A DNA stretch of 45,868 nucleotides from Clostridium frigoris (GTDB lineage: Bacteria > Bacillota > Clostridia > Clostridiales > Clostridiaceae), in contig NZ_JAHLDV010000030.1 in assembly GCF_018861865.1 (NCBI RefSeq), positions 1 through 45,868 on the forward strand. The letters are read 5' to 3'. Under the pieces are notes generated by a model that did no database searches, had not been told where the DNA came from, and saw only the letters and a list, made by a program, of their open reading frames with translations. The position numbers were made by a program, and so were the translations under genes. This document shows positions 16,219 through 23,865 of the stretch, in pieces (the stretch's first letter is position 1; every line of letters starts with the position of its first letter).

Positions 16219-16959
16219 ATGAGAAATTTAAAGATGATATTAGAATTCGATGGAAGTAGATATAAAGGATGGCAAAAACAACCGGATAATGATTTAACAG
16301 TTGAAGGTAAAATTGAAAGTGCTTTATCTAAAATGGTAGGGGAAACTATAGAGGTTACAGGTTGCGCTAGAACAGATATAGGTGTGCATGCAGAGAGCTA
16401 TGTGGCGAATTTCCATACCGAGTGTGATTTAAGTATGGAAGCTATTATGGATTATCTTAATGGAGAATTACCCAATGATATAGTGGTGAAGTCTATAGAG
16501 CGCGCAAGTGAAAAATTTAATTCAGGATATAATATAAAATCAATTACTTATGTGTATAAAATAAGTAATAGTGAATTAAGAAATGTGTTTAATAGAAAAT
16601 ATGTTTATAACTCTGAGAGAATACTTAATTTAGAAGAAATGAGAAATACTGCAGAATATTTAGTGGGGACTCATGACTTTGCGTATTTAGCTACGGCACC
16701 TACAAACATTAAGTCTACTATAAGAACTATTAATTATATTAATATAATAGAATTAGAAAAAGATATGATTGAGATAGAAATTAGTGCTGATGAATTCCTC
16801 TGGAATATGGTAAGAATTATTGTGGGTAGTATTTTAGAAGTAGGTAAAGGAAATATAAAACCGATTGATGTTGAAAATTTATTAATTGAAACAGAAGCAT
16901 CAGCATATATACCAATGGCTAAAGCTAAAGGATTGGCGTTAAGAAGCGTTGAATACTAA
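16219..16959 (+). CDS. truA: tRNA pseudouridine synthase A
   Basis: Converts uridines 38-40 of the anticodon stem-loop to pseudouridine. 246 residues, normal TruA length. The catalytic aspartate is Asp53 in CARTDIGVHA. Other family motifs are YKGWQKQP near 15, a NSGYNIKSITYVYKI strand near 103, GTHDFAYL near 148 and EFLWNMVRIIVGSILEVG near 195. AAAGGCGG precedes the ATG. Clostridia usually have a truA in the ribosomal protein cluster. This copy stands alone, so it may be a second paralogue. Confidence 0.93.
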   Translation: MRNLKMILEFDGSRYKGWQKQPDNDLTVEGKIESALSKMVGETIEVTGCARTDIGVHAESYVANFHTECDLSMEAIMDYLNGELPNDIVVKSIERASEKFNSGYNIKSITYVYKISNSELRNVFNRKYVYNSERILNLEEMRNTAEYLVGTHDFAYLATAPTNIKSTIRTINYINIIELEKDMIEIEISADEFLWNMVRIIVGSILEVGKGNIKPIDVENLLIETEASAYIPMAKAKGLALRSVEY

Positions 16960-16976
16960 AATTCTCCTACGTGCTT

Positions 16977-17170
16977 TGTATAAGAACTAAAAACTAGAAA
17001 TTCAATTAACAAATTCTAATCTTTTGATTATATAAAATTCTCTAACACTCACATTCGGCGTCCTGCCTCAGGTTCGCTAGCCTGACCTCCTGTCAGACTT
17101 ACGAGGATTTTATATTCTCAAAAGAAGAATTTATAAATTGAATTTCAATAGTTTTGTCGTTTCTTATTCC
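16977..17170. repeat. Long imperfect inverted repeat with GC-rich centre
   Basis: Left arm about 16977-17042 and right arm about 17103-17170 are near complements: AACTAGAAATTCAATT on the left mirrors AACTATTGAAATTCAATT read from the right, and the AAATTCT, CTTTTGA and ATATAAAAT blocks also match. The ~60-base centre (17043-17102) is much richer in G and C than anything near it and holds the inner palindrome TCAGG..CCTGA with GCTAGC. No open frame. It could be a miniature mobile element, a REP-like repeat or a structured RNA. Confidence 0.75.
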
Positions 17171-17180
17171 AAGTCATTTC

Positions 17181-17259
17181 GGAGATATATTATATATTAA
17201 CAAGTTTGATAATTTCATAATGAGAGAACCTTGAGGTTATAATTGAAATTTTCACCTCC
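17181..17259. repeat. Second imperfect hairpin after truA
   Basis: GGAG (17181) pairs with CTCC (17256-17259), AATTTCATAAT (17211-17221) with ATAATTGAAATT (17239-17250), and AACC/GGTT close a TTGA loop at 17227-17238. It lies between two copies of an 11-bp sequence in opposite orientation: CTCTAACACTC at 17040-17050 and GAGTGTTAGAG at 17301-17311. Confidence 0.5.
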
Positions 17260-17335
17260 AATATATTTAATATGAGAAAGCCGGTAGAGTTAAACAATAT
17301 GAGTGTTAGAGTAGCATCATTATAGGTGAATAGAA

Positions 17336-17381
17336 AAAAGATAATACTAAGGAGTTATTCCTAAGGTGTTATCTTTTTTTC
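17336..17381 (+). terminator. Intrinsic terminator
   Basis: GATAATACTAAGGA (17340-17353) pairs with TCCTAAGGTGTTATC (17359-17373) with one bulge, then a seven-T run. It lies 380 bases after truA, so it may end the truA transcript or an RNA made from the inverted-repeat region. Confidence 0.8.
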
Positions 17382-17536
17382 TGTTTGATGTACTAATTAA
17401 GCTGAACATAATTAGAGAGATTTGCATATTCTGAGTTTAGAGGATTAAGATTGGAGCTTAAAAAAAGTAATTTTAGAATGAAAAGTATGAATTAAAGGCT
17501 TGAAAATGTTTACAGTATATAGCTGTAAACCCTTTG

Positions 17537-17570
17537 ATAGACAGACATTAACGTGTGTCTATTTATTTTT
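17537..17570 (+). terminator. Intrinsic terminator just before the marR promoter
   Basis: ATAGACA..AC (17537-17546) pairs with GT..TGTCTAT (17553-17562), loop ATTAAC, then TTATTTTTT. An additional hairpin GTTTACAG/CTGTAAAC lies just upstream (about 17509-17530). No gene ends here, so it may close a short RNA starting after 17381. Confidence 0.7.
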
Positions 17571-17580
17571 TAAATACATA

Positions 17581-17609
17581 TTGACATAAGATATTTATGG
17601 GATTATAAT
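17581..17609 (+). promoter_or_regulatory. Consensus sigma-A promoter of the marR-ABC operon
   Basis: TTGACA (17581-17586), exactly 17 bases, TATAAT (17604-17609). Both hexamers match consensus. Start near 17616, inside the operator repeat. Confidence 0.9.
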
Positions 17610-17661
17610 ATATTTCGTAAGCTAAATATACGTACACGAAACAATTGTATACGAAATATAT
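17608..17661 (+). promoter_or_regulatory. Inverted-repeat operator, probable MarR binding region
   Basis: Perfect 12-bp inverted repeat ATATATTTCGTA (17608-17619) / TACGAAATATAT (17650-17661), 30-base spacer. A third, looser half-site TACACGAAA starts at 17633 in the same orientation as the right arm. It overlaps the -10 and the start point of the operon whose first gene encodes a MarR protein, so autorepression is the natural reading. Confidence 0.75.
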
Positions 17662-17677
17662 TCAAGGTGGTGATTAA

Positions 17678-18118
17678 GTGGAAACATTGAATGAAAGTAT
17701 AGAAGTTGCAAGACTTTTTCAAGAGGTTATGCAGTTATTTAAACATAGCATGACTAAAGTATTGTGTGATACAGGTATGTCTGCGCCTCAAGGAATGGTT
17801 TTAGGACTTTTAAGTAAAAAAAAGAAGATGAAGATAACTGAACTTAGCAATGAGCTTTGTCTATCAAATAGTACAGTTTCTGGAATTATAGACAGGCTTG
17901 AAAAGCAGAAAATGGTAGTGCGCGAAAGAAGTGAGAAGGACAAGAGAGTAGTTTATGTAAGTATAGCGCCAAATTTTGAAGACATGCATAAAACTTTCCA
18001 TAAACAGTTTGAAAAAAATCTTGCAGACGTAATGAGTAAAGGAAATGCACAGGAGATTCATAAAATATTTGAGGGCTTAGACGTACTAAAAAAACTTCTA
18101 AAAGACCAAGAAAAATAA
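17678..18118 (+). CDS. MarR-family transcriptional regulator
   Basis: 146 residues with a winged helix-turn-helix in the centre: TELSNELCLSNSTVSGIIDRLE recognition region (about 50-72, read in two parts) and the wing VVRERSEKDKRVVYVSI (about 77-95) holding the D-K-R pattern typical of MarR. N- and C-terminal helices form the dimer interface. GTG start with AAGGTGGTGA four bases upstream. It is first in an operon with a heterodimeric ABC exporter and is likely a repressor released by an exported compound, acting at the repeat at 17608-17661. The ligand is unknown. Confidence 0.92.
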   Translation: METLNESIEVARLFQEVMQLFKHSMTKVLCDTGMSAPQGMVLGLLSKKKKMKITELSNELCLSNSTVSGIIDRLEKQKMVVRERSEKDKRVVYVSIAPNFEDMHKTFHKQFEKNLADVMSKGNAQEIHKIFEGLDVLKKLLKDQEK

Positions 18119-18147
18119 AACAATAACAATGAATGGAGATGATACTT

Positions 18148-19923
18148 TTGATTAAATTATTTAGATTTCTTAAACAATACACAATACACATAATTGCAAT
18201 AGTTATATTAATTTTTATTCAGGTACTTGCGAATCTTTATTTGCCAACATTAATGGCAGATATAATAGATAAAGGTATAGTTCAAAAAAATGTAGTTCAA
18301 AACATTTCATTCCTAGGATATAGTGGAACTTATAAAGGGACAGATTATATTATGAGAATAGGTGCTATTATGCTGATAATTTCAGCGGGTGGGGTTATAT
18401 GTTCAATTATAGCGGCATTCCTATCCTCAAAGACTTCTGTTGGACTTGGTAGAATTGTTCGTAATAAATTATTTGCTAAAGTCGAAGGTTTTTCGCTACA
18501 TGAGTTTGATAAGGTTGGTACAGCTACTCTTATAACAAGGACTACGAATGATGTTACTCAGGTTCAAACAGCAACCGTAATGATTTTTTCAATCATGCTT
18601 TTTGCACCTTTAACTGCCATAGGTGGTATTGTTATGGCTTTAAGAGAAGACGCAACTTTAACTTGGATTTTTGCAATTGTAATTCCGCTTCTTGGAATTA
18701 TAATTGGAATAACTCTTAAATTCGCTATGCCGTTATTTAAATTAATGCAAGTTAAAATAGATAAATTAAATCTTGTACTTCGTGAATCACTTACTGGTAT
18801 TAGAGTTGTACGTGCATTCAATCGTATAAATACTGAAAAGGTCAGATTTGATGATGCTAACACTGATCTTATGAATAATGCTGTAAAAGTAAATAAAATT
18901 ATGGCTTTTTTATTGCCAATAATGATGTTTATCATGAACGTTACAACAGTTGCTATTATTTGGTTTGGTGCTAAAAGAATAGATACTATGGATATGGAAG
19001 TTGGTTCATTAATAGCATTTATACAATATGGAATGCAAATCTTATTCGGATTCTTAATGCTTGCTATGGTATTTATAATGATACCGAGGGCACAAGCATC
19101 TGCAATAAGAATAAATGAAGTATTAGAGATGCAGCCGGAAATCATTGATCCAAAGAATACTAAATTAGCTGACACAAAAAGTGGATATGTTGATTTTAAG
19201 GATGTAACATTTAGCTACCCAGGAGCAGACCAGCCAGCTATTAGTAATATAACATTTAGTGCAAGGCCAGGCGAAACAACAGCTATTATTGGTGGTACTG
19301 GTTCTGGTAAATCAACTCTTATAAACTTAATACCACGTTTTTATGATGTTACTAGTGGGAAAGTATTAGTTGATGGGGTAGATGTTCGCGAAATGTCTCA
19401 GGAAAGCCTAAGATCTAAAATAGGTTTTGTTCCTCAAAATACTGTACTCTTTACTGGAACTATTGCAGAAAATATTAAATATGGTAAGGATAATGCTACG
19501 ATAGAGGAAATTAAACATGCAGCTACAGTAGCACAAGCGACTGACTTTATTAATGGAATGAAAGAAGGGTATGATCACCATATTGCCCAAGGTGGTACAA
19601 ATGTTTCAGGTGGACAAAAACAACGTTTATCTATAGCTCGTGCTTTAGTTAGGCAACCAGAAATATATATATTTGATGATAGTTTTTCAGCACTTGATTT
19701 TAAAACTGATGCAAAATTACGCGCAGCACTTAAAAAAGAAACATCAAAGTCTACAGTAATAATTATTGCCCAAAGAGTTGCGACAGTTATGGATGCAGAT
19801 AGAATTATAGTAATAGATGATGGATTAATTGCAGGTATGGGAACTCACAAGGAACTTTTAACTAGTTGTAAGATATATCATGAAATTGTATCTTCACAGC
19901 TTTCAGAGGAGGAATTATCATGA
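18148..19923 (+). CDS. Heterodimeric ABC exporter, subunit with degenerate ATP site
   Basis: About 591 residues: six-helix exporter membrane domain (1-310), then an ATPase domain with Walker A GGTGSGKST near 382-390, signature VSGGQKQ and Walker B IYIFDD ending at Asp510. The residue after it, the catalytic glutamate in active sites, is Asp511, so this half carries the non-hydrolysing site as in TM287 of the TM287/288 type. Two ATGs (18133, 18139) lie upstream in frame. GGAGATGA then TTG at 18148 gives the best spacing and a family-like N terminus (IKLFRFLK). The stop overlaps the next ATG by four bases. Multidrug or lipid-like export is usual for the family. Confidence 0.88.
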   Translation: MIKLFRFLKQYTIHIIAIVILIFIQVLANLYLPTLMADIIDKGIVQKNVVQNISFLGYSGTYKGTDYIMRIGAIMLIISAGGVICSIIAAFLSSKTSVGLGRIVRNKLFAKVEGFSLHEFDKVGTATLITRTTNDVTQVQTATVMIFSIMLFAPLTAIGGIVMALREDATLTWIFAIVIPLLGIIIGITLKFAMPLFKLMQVKIDKLNLVLRESLTGIRVVRAFNRINTEKVRFDDANTDLMNNAVKVNKIMAFLLPIMMFIMNVTTVAIIWFGAKRIDTMDMEVGSLIAFIQYGMQILFGFLMLAMVFIMIPRAQASAIRINEVLEMQPEIIDPKNTKLADTKSGYVDFKDVTFSYPGADQPAISNITFSARPGETTAIIGGTGSGKSTLINLIPRFYDVTSGKVLVDGVDVREMSQESLRSKIGFVPQNTVLFTGTIAENIKYGKDNATIEEIKHAATVAQATDFINGMKEGYDHHIAQGGTNVSGGQKQRLSIARALVRQPEIYIFDDSFSALDFKTDAKLRAALKKETSKSTVIIIAQRVATVMDADRIIVIDDGLIAGMGTHKELLTSCKIYHEIVSSQLSEEELS

Positions 19924-21923
19924 GTGAAAAAAAAGGAAATAACGGACAAAGAGGGGGCATGGGTGGTGGACCAATGGGATCTTTTGCAGGGCCTAAAGTA
20001 AAAGCCAAAGACTTCAAAGGTACATTGAAAAGGCTTCTAAGTTACTTGAAACCACAAAGAACCAATTTTATATTAGTTTTTATATTTGCAATCTTCAGTA
20101 CAGTTTTTACAATAGTAGGACCTAAAATTTCAGGAAAAGCTATAACTAGATTAGTTGAAGGTATGATGAATAAATATGGATTGCTTCAGTTGCATGCTCA
20201 GCAAGATAAAATAGCAGCTGTGATAAAAGCTAATCCAGGGGCCGCAAACAGTCCTAAAGTAATAGGTGGTCTTGACCAAATTAAGGCTGGAATTTCTAAA
20301 ATAATGGATATAAATGGTGGAAAAATAGATTTCACATATATTCGAAACATTATTCTTTTATTACTTGGGTTATATGTAATAAGTACAATTTTTGGATTCC
20401 TTCAACAATATATAATGGCTGAAGTTGCACAAAAAACTGTATATAATTTACGTAAAGAAGTTGAAGATAAGTTATCTAGATTGCCACTTAAATTCTTTGA
20501 TTCAAAAACTCATGGTGAGATATTAAGTCGTGTAACAAACGATGTTGATAATATATCAACAACGCTTCAACAAAGTCTTACTCAGCTTATTACGTCTATT
20601 GTAACAATCATTGGTATTGTTGTTATGATGCTTACAATAAGCCCTCTAATGACATTAGTTGTAATTTTAACATTACCATTATATATTGTTGTGACAGCTT
20701 TTGTAGCAAAGCGATCTCAAAAATATTTTGCGACGCAACAAAAGGAAATTGGAGAACTTAATGGTCATGTTGAAGAGATGTATACTGGTCATAAAATTGT
20801 TAAATCTTTTGGACATGAGAAAGACTCAGTACAAGAGTTTAGAAATATTAATGACAGGTTATACAATGCAGGCTGGAAAGCTCAGTTTATATCTGGGGTA
20901 ATAATGCCTATGATGAGATTTGTTAGTAATATAGGTTATGTAGTAGTTTGTGTTGTTGGTGGATATTTAGCAACACAAGGAAAAATTACAATAGGTAATA
21001 TTCAAGCCTTTATTCAATACTCTAATCAATTTACTCAGCCAATAGTTCAAACTGCAAATATTGCTAATATTATTCAATCAACAGTAGCATCTGCTGAACG
21101 TATTTTTGAATTATTAGATGAAGTTGAAGAGATTGAAGAAACTGCGGACTCTAAGGTAATTGAACTTCCAAAGGGCGAAGTTAAGTTTGAACATGTTGAT
21201 TTTAGTTACAAAAAAGAGGAAGCACTTATTAAAGATATGAATATAGATGTAAAGAGGGGTCATACAATTGCAATTGTTGGACCAACTGGTGCTGGTAAAA
21301 CTACACTTGTTAACCTGCTTATGAGGTTCTATGAGATAGATGCTGGTAAAATTTCTATTGATGGAGTTGACATAAGAGATATAAAACGTGGAGAGTTACG
21401 AAGTATGTTTGGTATGGTACTTCAAGATACTTGGTTATTTAATGGTACTATAATGGAGAACATTGCTTATGGTAGAGAGGGAGCAACAGATGAAGAAGCT
21501 ATGCAGGCAGCAAGAGCAGCTCATGCACATCACTTTATTAAGACTCTTCCTGATGGTTATAATACAATATTAAATGAAGAAGCTTCTAATATATCACAAG
21601 GACAAAAACAGCTTCTTACTATAGCAAGGGCAATACTTGCAAATCCAACTATTATGATACTAGATGAGGCTACAAGTAGTGTAGATTCAAGGACAGAAGT
21701 CTATATACAAAGAGCTATGACGGAACTTATGCAAAATAGAACAAGTTTTGTAATTGCACATAGACTCTCTACAATTAAAGATGCAGAGTTAATTTTAGTT
21801 ATGGATAAAGGAAGTATTATTGAGACGGGGAGTCATAATGAACTTCTTGCTCAAAACGGATTTTATGCAGATCTTTATAATAGCCAGTTTGCTGGTGCAA
21901 ACTTAGATAATGAAGTAATGTAA
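19920..21923 (+). CDS. Heterodimeric ABC exporter, subunit with active ATP site
   Basis: 667 residues. Glycine-rich cytoplasmic start (GQRGGMGGGPMGSF), six-helix membrane domain with an extra ~65-residue mostly extracellular loop between helices 1 and 2 (about 85-145), then an ATPase domain: Walker A GPTGAGKTT from Gly454, signature ISQGQKQ (SGG changed to SQG) and Walker B ILDE with catalytic Glu583. The altered signature faces the degenerate site of its partner and the intact Glu faces the partner's VSGGQ, giving one working and one degenerate site. Coupled to subunit 1 by an ATGA overlap. The long loop is common in this exporter branch in Firmicutes. Regulated with marR. Confidence 0.9.
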   Translation: MSEKKGNNGQRGGMGGGPMGSFAGPKVKAKDFKGTLKRLLSYLKPQRTNFILVFIFAIFSTVFTIVGPKISGKAITRLVEGMMNKYGLLQLHAQQDKIAAVIKANPGAANSPKVIGGLDQIKAGISKIMDINGGKIDFTYIRNIILLLLGLYVISTIFGFLQQYIMAEVAQKTVYNLRKEVEDKLSRLPLKFFDSKTHGEILSRVTNDVDNISTTLQQSLTQLITSIVTIIGIVVMMLTISPLMTLVVILTLPLYIVVTAFVAKRSQKYFATQQKEIGELNGHVEEMYTGHKIVKSFGHEKDSVQEFRNINDRLYNAGWKAQFISGVIMPMMRFVSNIGYVVVCVVGGYLATQGKITIGNIQAFIQYSNQFTQPIVQTANIANIIQSTVASAERIFELLDEVEEIEETADSKVIELPKGEVKFEHVDFSYKKEEALIKDMNIDVKRGHTIAIVGPTGAGKTTLVNLLMRFYEIDAGKISIDGVDIRDIKRGELRSMFGMVLQDTWLFNGTIMENIAYGREGATDEEAMQAARAAHAHHFIKTLPDGYNTILNEEASNISQGQKQLLTIARAILANPTIMILDEATSSVDSRTEVYIQRAMTELMQNRTSFVIAHRLSTIKDAELILVMDKGSIIETGSHNELLAQNGFYADLYNSQFAGANLDNEVM

Positions 21924-21943
21924 ATAGACAAAAATAAAATTTT

Positions 21944-21998
21944 AAATATCTTATAGAAGAGACTTTTCAAATATCTTTTTTATAAGATATTTTTTTAT
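21944..21998 (+). terminator. Intrinsic terminator of the marR-ABC operon
   Basis: 12-bp stem AAATATCTTATA (21944-21955) / TATAAGATATTT (21981-21992) with a 25-base loop that itself contains ATATC repeats, then T's to 21997. Confidence 0.7.
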
Positions 21999-22150
21999 TT
22001 ATAAGATAAATAAGATAAATAAGAATTAATTATATAAGAAAGAAAGCTATTCTTAAAATTCGGGCTGTATTTATAGGGTAATAGTTGTTATTATAAAACA
22101 ATAAAAACGCTTGTATATGACAATTTCATTATATTCTTTATACGCAGAGT

Positions 22151-22178
22151 TTGACGAAAGTTGCGATTGAATTATAGT
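22151..22178 (+). promoter_or_regulatory. Promoter of the histidine kinase gene
   Basis: TTGACG (22151-22156), 16 bases, TATAGT (22173-22178). Start near 22185, leaving a 120-base AT-rich leader in which I see no known element. The stretch 21999-22150 holds only short AT repeats (ATAAGATAAAT twice at about 22002-22023). Confidence 0.6.
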
Positions 22179-22303
22179 ATTAAAATACTGAAACTAAAAG
22201 GAAATTATGTATACTTGTAGAAATATATATATACTAAGGATAAATAGAGTTATGTTATTATTAAAATCATTATTTAAATCATTTTAAAAAGGGGATATGC
22301 ATT

Positions 22304-23749
22304 ATGAAAAATATAATGCCAAGTATAGGGTTGGATTATAGCGATGATAATGTCAATAAAATTGAATATATAGAAAAATATAATTTGGAAAAAGAATTAA
22401 ATGAAAGAATTACAAAGCTTGAAGATGAACTTCAATATACTAAGGAATGTCTTCAATCATCAAATGAAGAACATCTTGTTTACAATGAAGAATTAATGAG
22501 TGCAAACGAAGAATTTAAATCAATAAATGATGAATTACTAAGAATTAATACACAGTATCAATATAAAAATCAAGAGTTAAAAGATTTATATAATGATATG
22601 ACCAACTATTTAAACAGTACAGATATTGGAACTATTTTTCTTGATGATAATTTATGTGTAAGAAAATTTACACCAAGAATTACTAAAGAGATAAATCTTA
22701 AGGTTCAGGATATTGGTCGTCCCATGCATGATATATCAAACAATCTTATCAATGATGACTTAAATATTGCCGTATTTGAAGTACTTAATAGTCATAAGTT
22801 ATATGAGAAGGAAATTGAAAGTAAAAATGGAAGTTGGTATTTATTGAAATGTGCACCATACTGTACAACTGAAAATTCAATTAAAGGGGTAGTCATATCT
22901 CTTGTAGATATAACAAACAAGAAATTACTAGATGAAACAATTGTATCGGAGAATTTAAAGACAGAGTTTTTTAGTAATCTGTCTCATGAACTGAGAACTC
23001 CTCTAAATATAATTATATGTACCTTGCAGCTTTTGGATACATATATAAAGAATGGTGAACTTGAAGATAAAGAAAGGAAGTTTCAAAAGTATAGTGGCAT
23101 AATGAAACAAAATTGTTATAGGCAATTAAGACTGGTAAATAATATAATTGATATTACAAAACTTGATGCAGGCTTTTTTGATCTAAATTTACAGAACTGT
23201 AATATAGTAAATATTGTTGAGAGTGTTACTATGTCAGTAGCAGAATATATTAAGACTAAATCTATTAAATTAGTTTTTGATACAGATATAGAGGATTGCA
23301 TAATGGCTTGCGATCCAGAAAAGATTGAAAGAGTGTTACTAAATCTACTTTCCAATTCAATAAAGTTCACAAGGCCAGGTGGAAGTATGAGTGTGAATAT
23401 GTATGATAAAGGTAAAAACATTATAATATCTATAAAAGATACTGGCATAGGCATTCCAAAGGATAAGTTGAATATTATTTTTGATAGATTTAGACAGGTA
23501 GATAGGTCACTTACACGAAAACAGGAAGGCAGTGGTATAGGTCTTTCCATAGTAAAATCCCTTGTGGAGTTACATGGGGGTACAATTTCAGTAGTCAGTG
23601 AATATGGAAGGGGAACAGAGTTTATTATTGTACTTCCAATAAGAGCACTTTCTAAAGAAAATGAGTTATGTGGAGTGTTCGAGGCTGAACAACAAGAAAG
23701 GATTGAGAGAATACATATTGAGTTCTCTGATATCTACTCATTAAATTAG
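22304..23749 (+). CDS. PAS sensor histidine kinase with CheB/CheR-type coiled coil
   Basis: 481 residues, no membrane segment, so a cytoplasmic kinase. A coiled coil of N-E-E-L repeats (30-100: YNEELMSANEE and similar) leads to a PAS domain (about 100-208: STDIGTIFLDDNL, VQDIGRPM, GVVISLVDIT). Next come a HisKA with His228 in NLSHELRTPL, N box NLLSNSIKF, G1 box DTGIGIP and G2 box GSGIGLSIV. The coiled coil plus PAS are closely like the C-terminal part of the CheB-CheR protein encoded next, the usual arrangement in single-chain CheB-CheR-PAS-kinase proteins. No response regulator gene lies nearby. AAAGGGG precedes the ATG. Confidence 0.9.
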   Translation: MKNIMPSIGLDYSDDNVNKIEYIEKYNLEKELNERITKLEDELQYTKECLQSSNEEHLVYNEELMSANEEFKSINDELLRINTQYQYKNQELKDLYNDMTNYLNSTDIGTIFLDDNLCVRKFTPRITKEINLKVQDIGRPMHDISNNLINDDLNIAVFEVLNSHKLYEKEIESKNGSWYLLKCAPYCTTENSIKGVVISLVDITNKKLLDETIVSENLKTEFFSNLSHELRTPLNIIICTLQLLDTYIKNGELEDKERKFQKYSGIMKQNCYRQLRLVNNIIDITKLDAGFFDLNLQNCNIVNIVESVTMSVAEYIKTKSIKLVFDTDIEDCIMACDPEKIERVLLNLLSNSIKFTRPGGSMSVNMYDKGKNIIISIKDTGIGIPKDKLNIIFDRFRQVDRSLTRKQEGSGIGLSIVKSLVELHGGTISVVSEYGRGTEFIIVLPIRALSKENELCGVFEAEQQERIERIHIEFSDIYSLN

Positions 23750-23812
23750 ACAGACATATGTGCATGTCATTAAAATATATTAAAGACTATTATATTCTGG
23801 TTATAAATAATT

Positions 23813-23821
23813 TGGTATAAT
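23813..23821 (+). promoter_or_regulatory. Extended -10 before the CheB-CheR gene
   Basis: TGG-TATAAT, -35 not convincing. Suggests the fusion gene can be transcribed apart from the kinase. No terminator is seen between the two. Confidence 0.4.
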
Positions 23822-23865
23822 AAGATATAATAATGTGTACATAAATCTGATAATGGAGGGCTATT

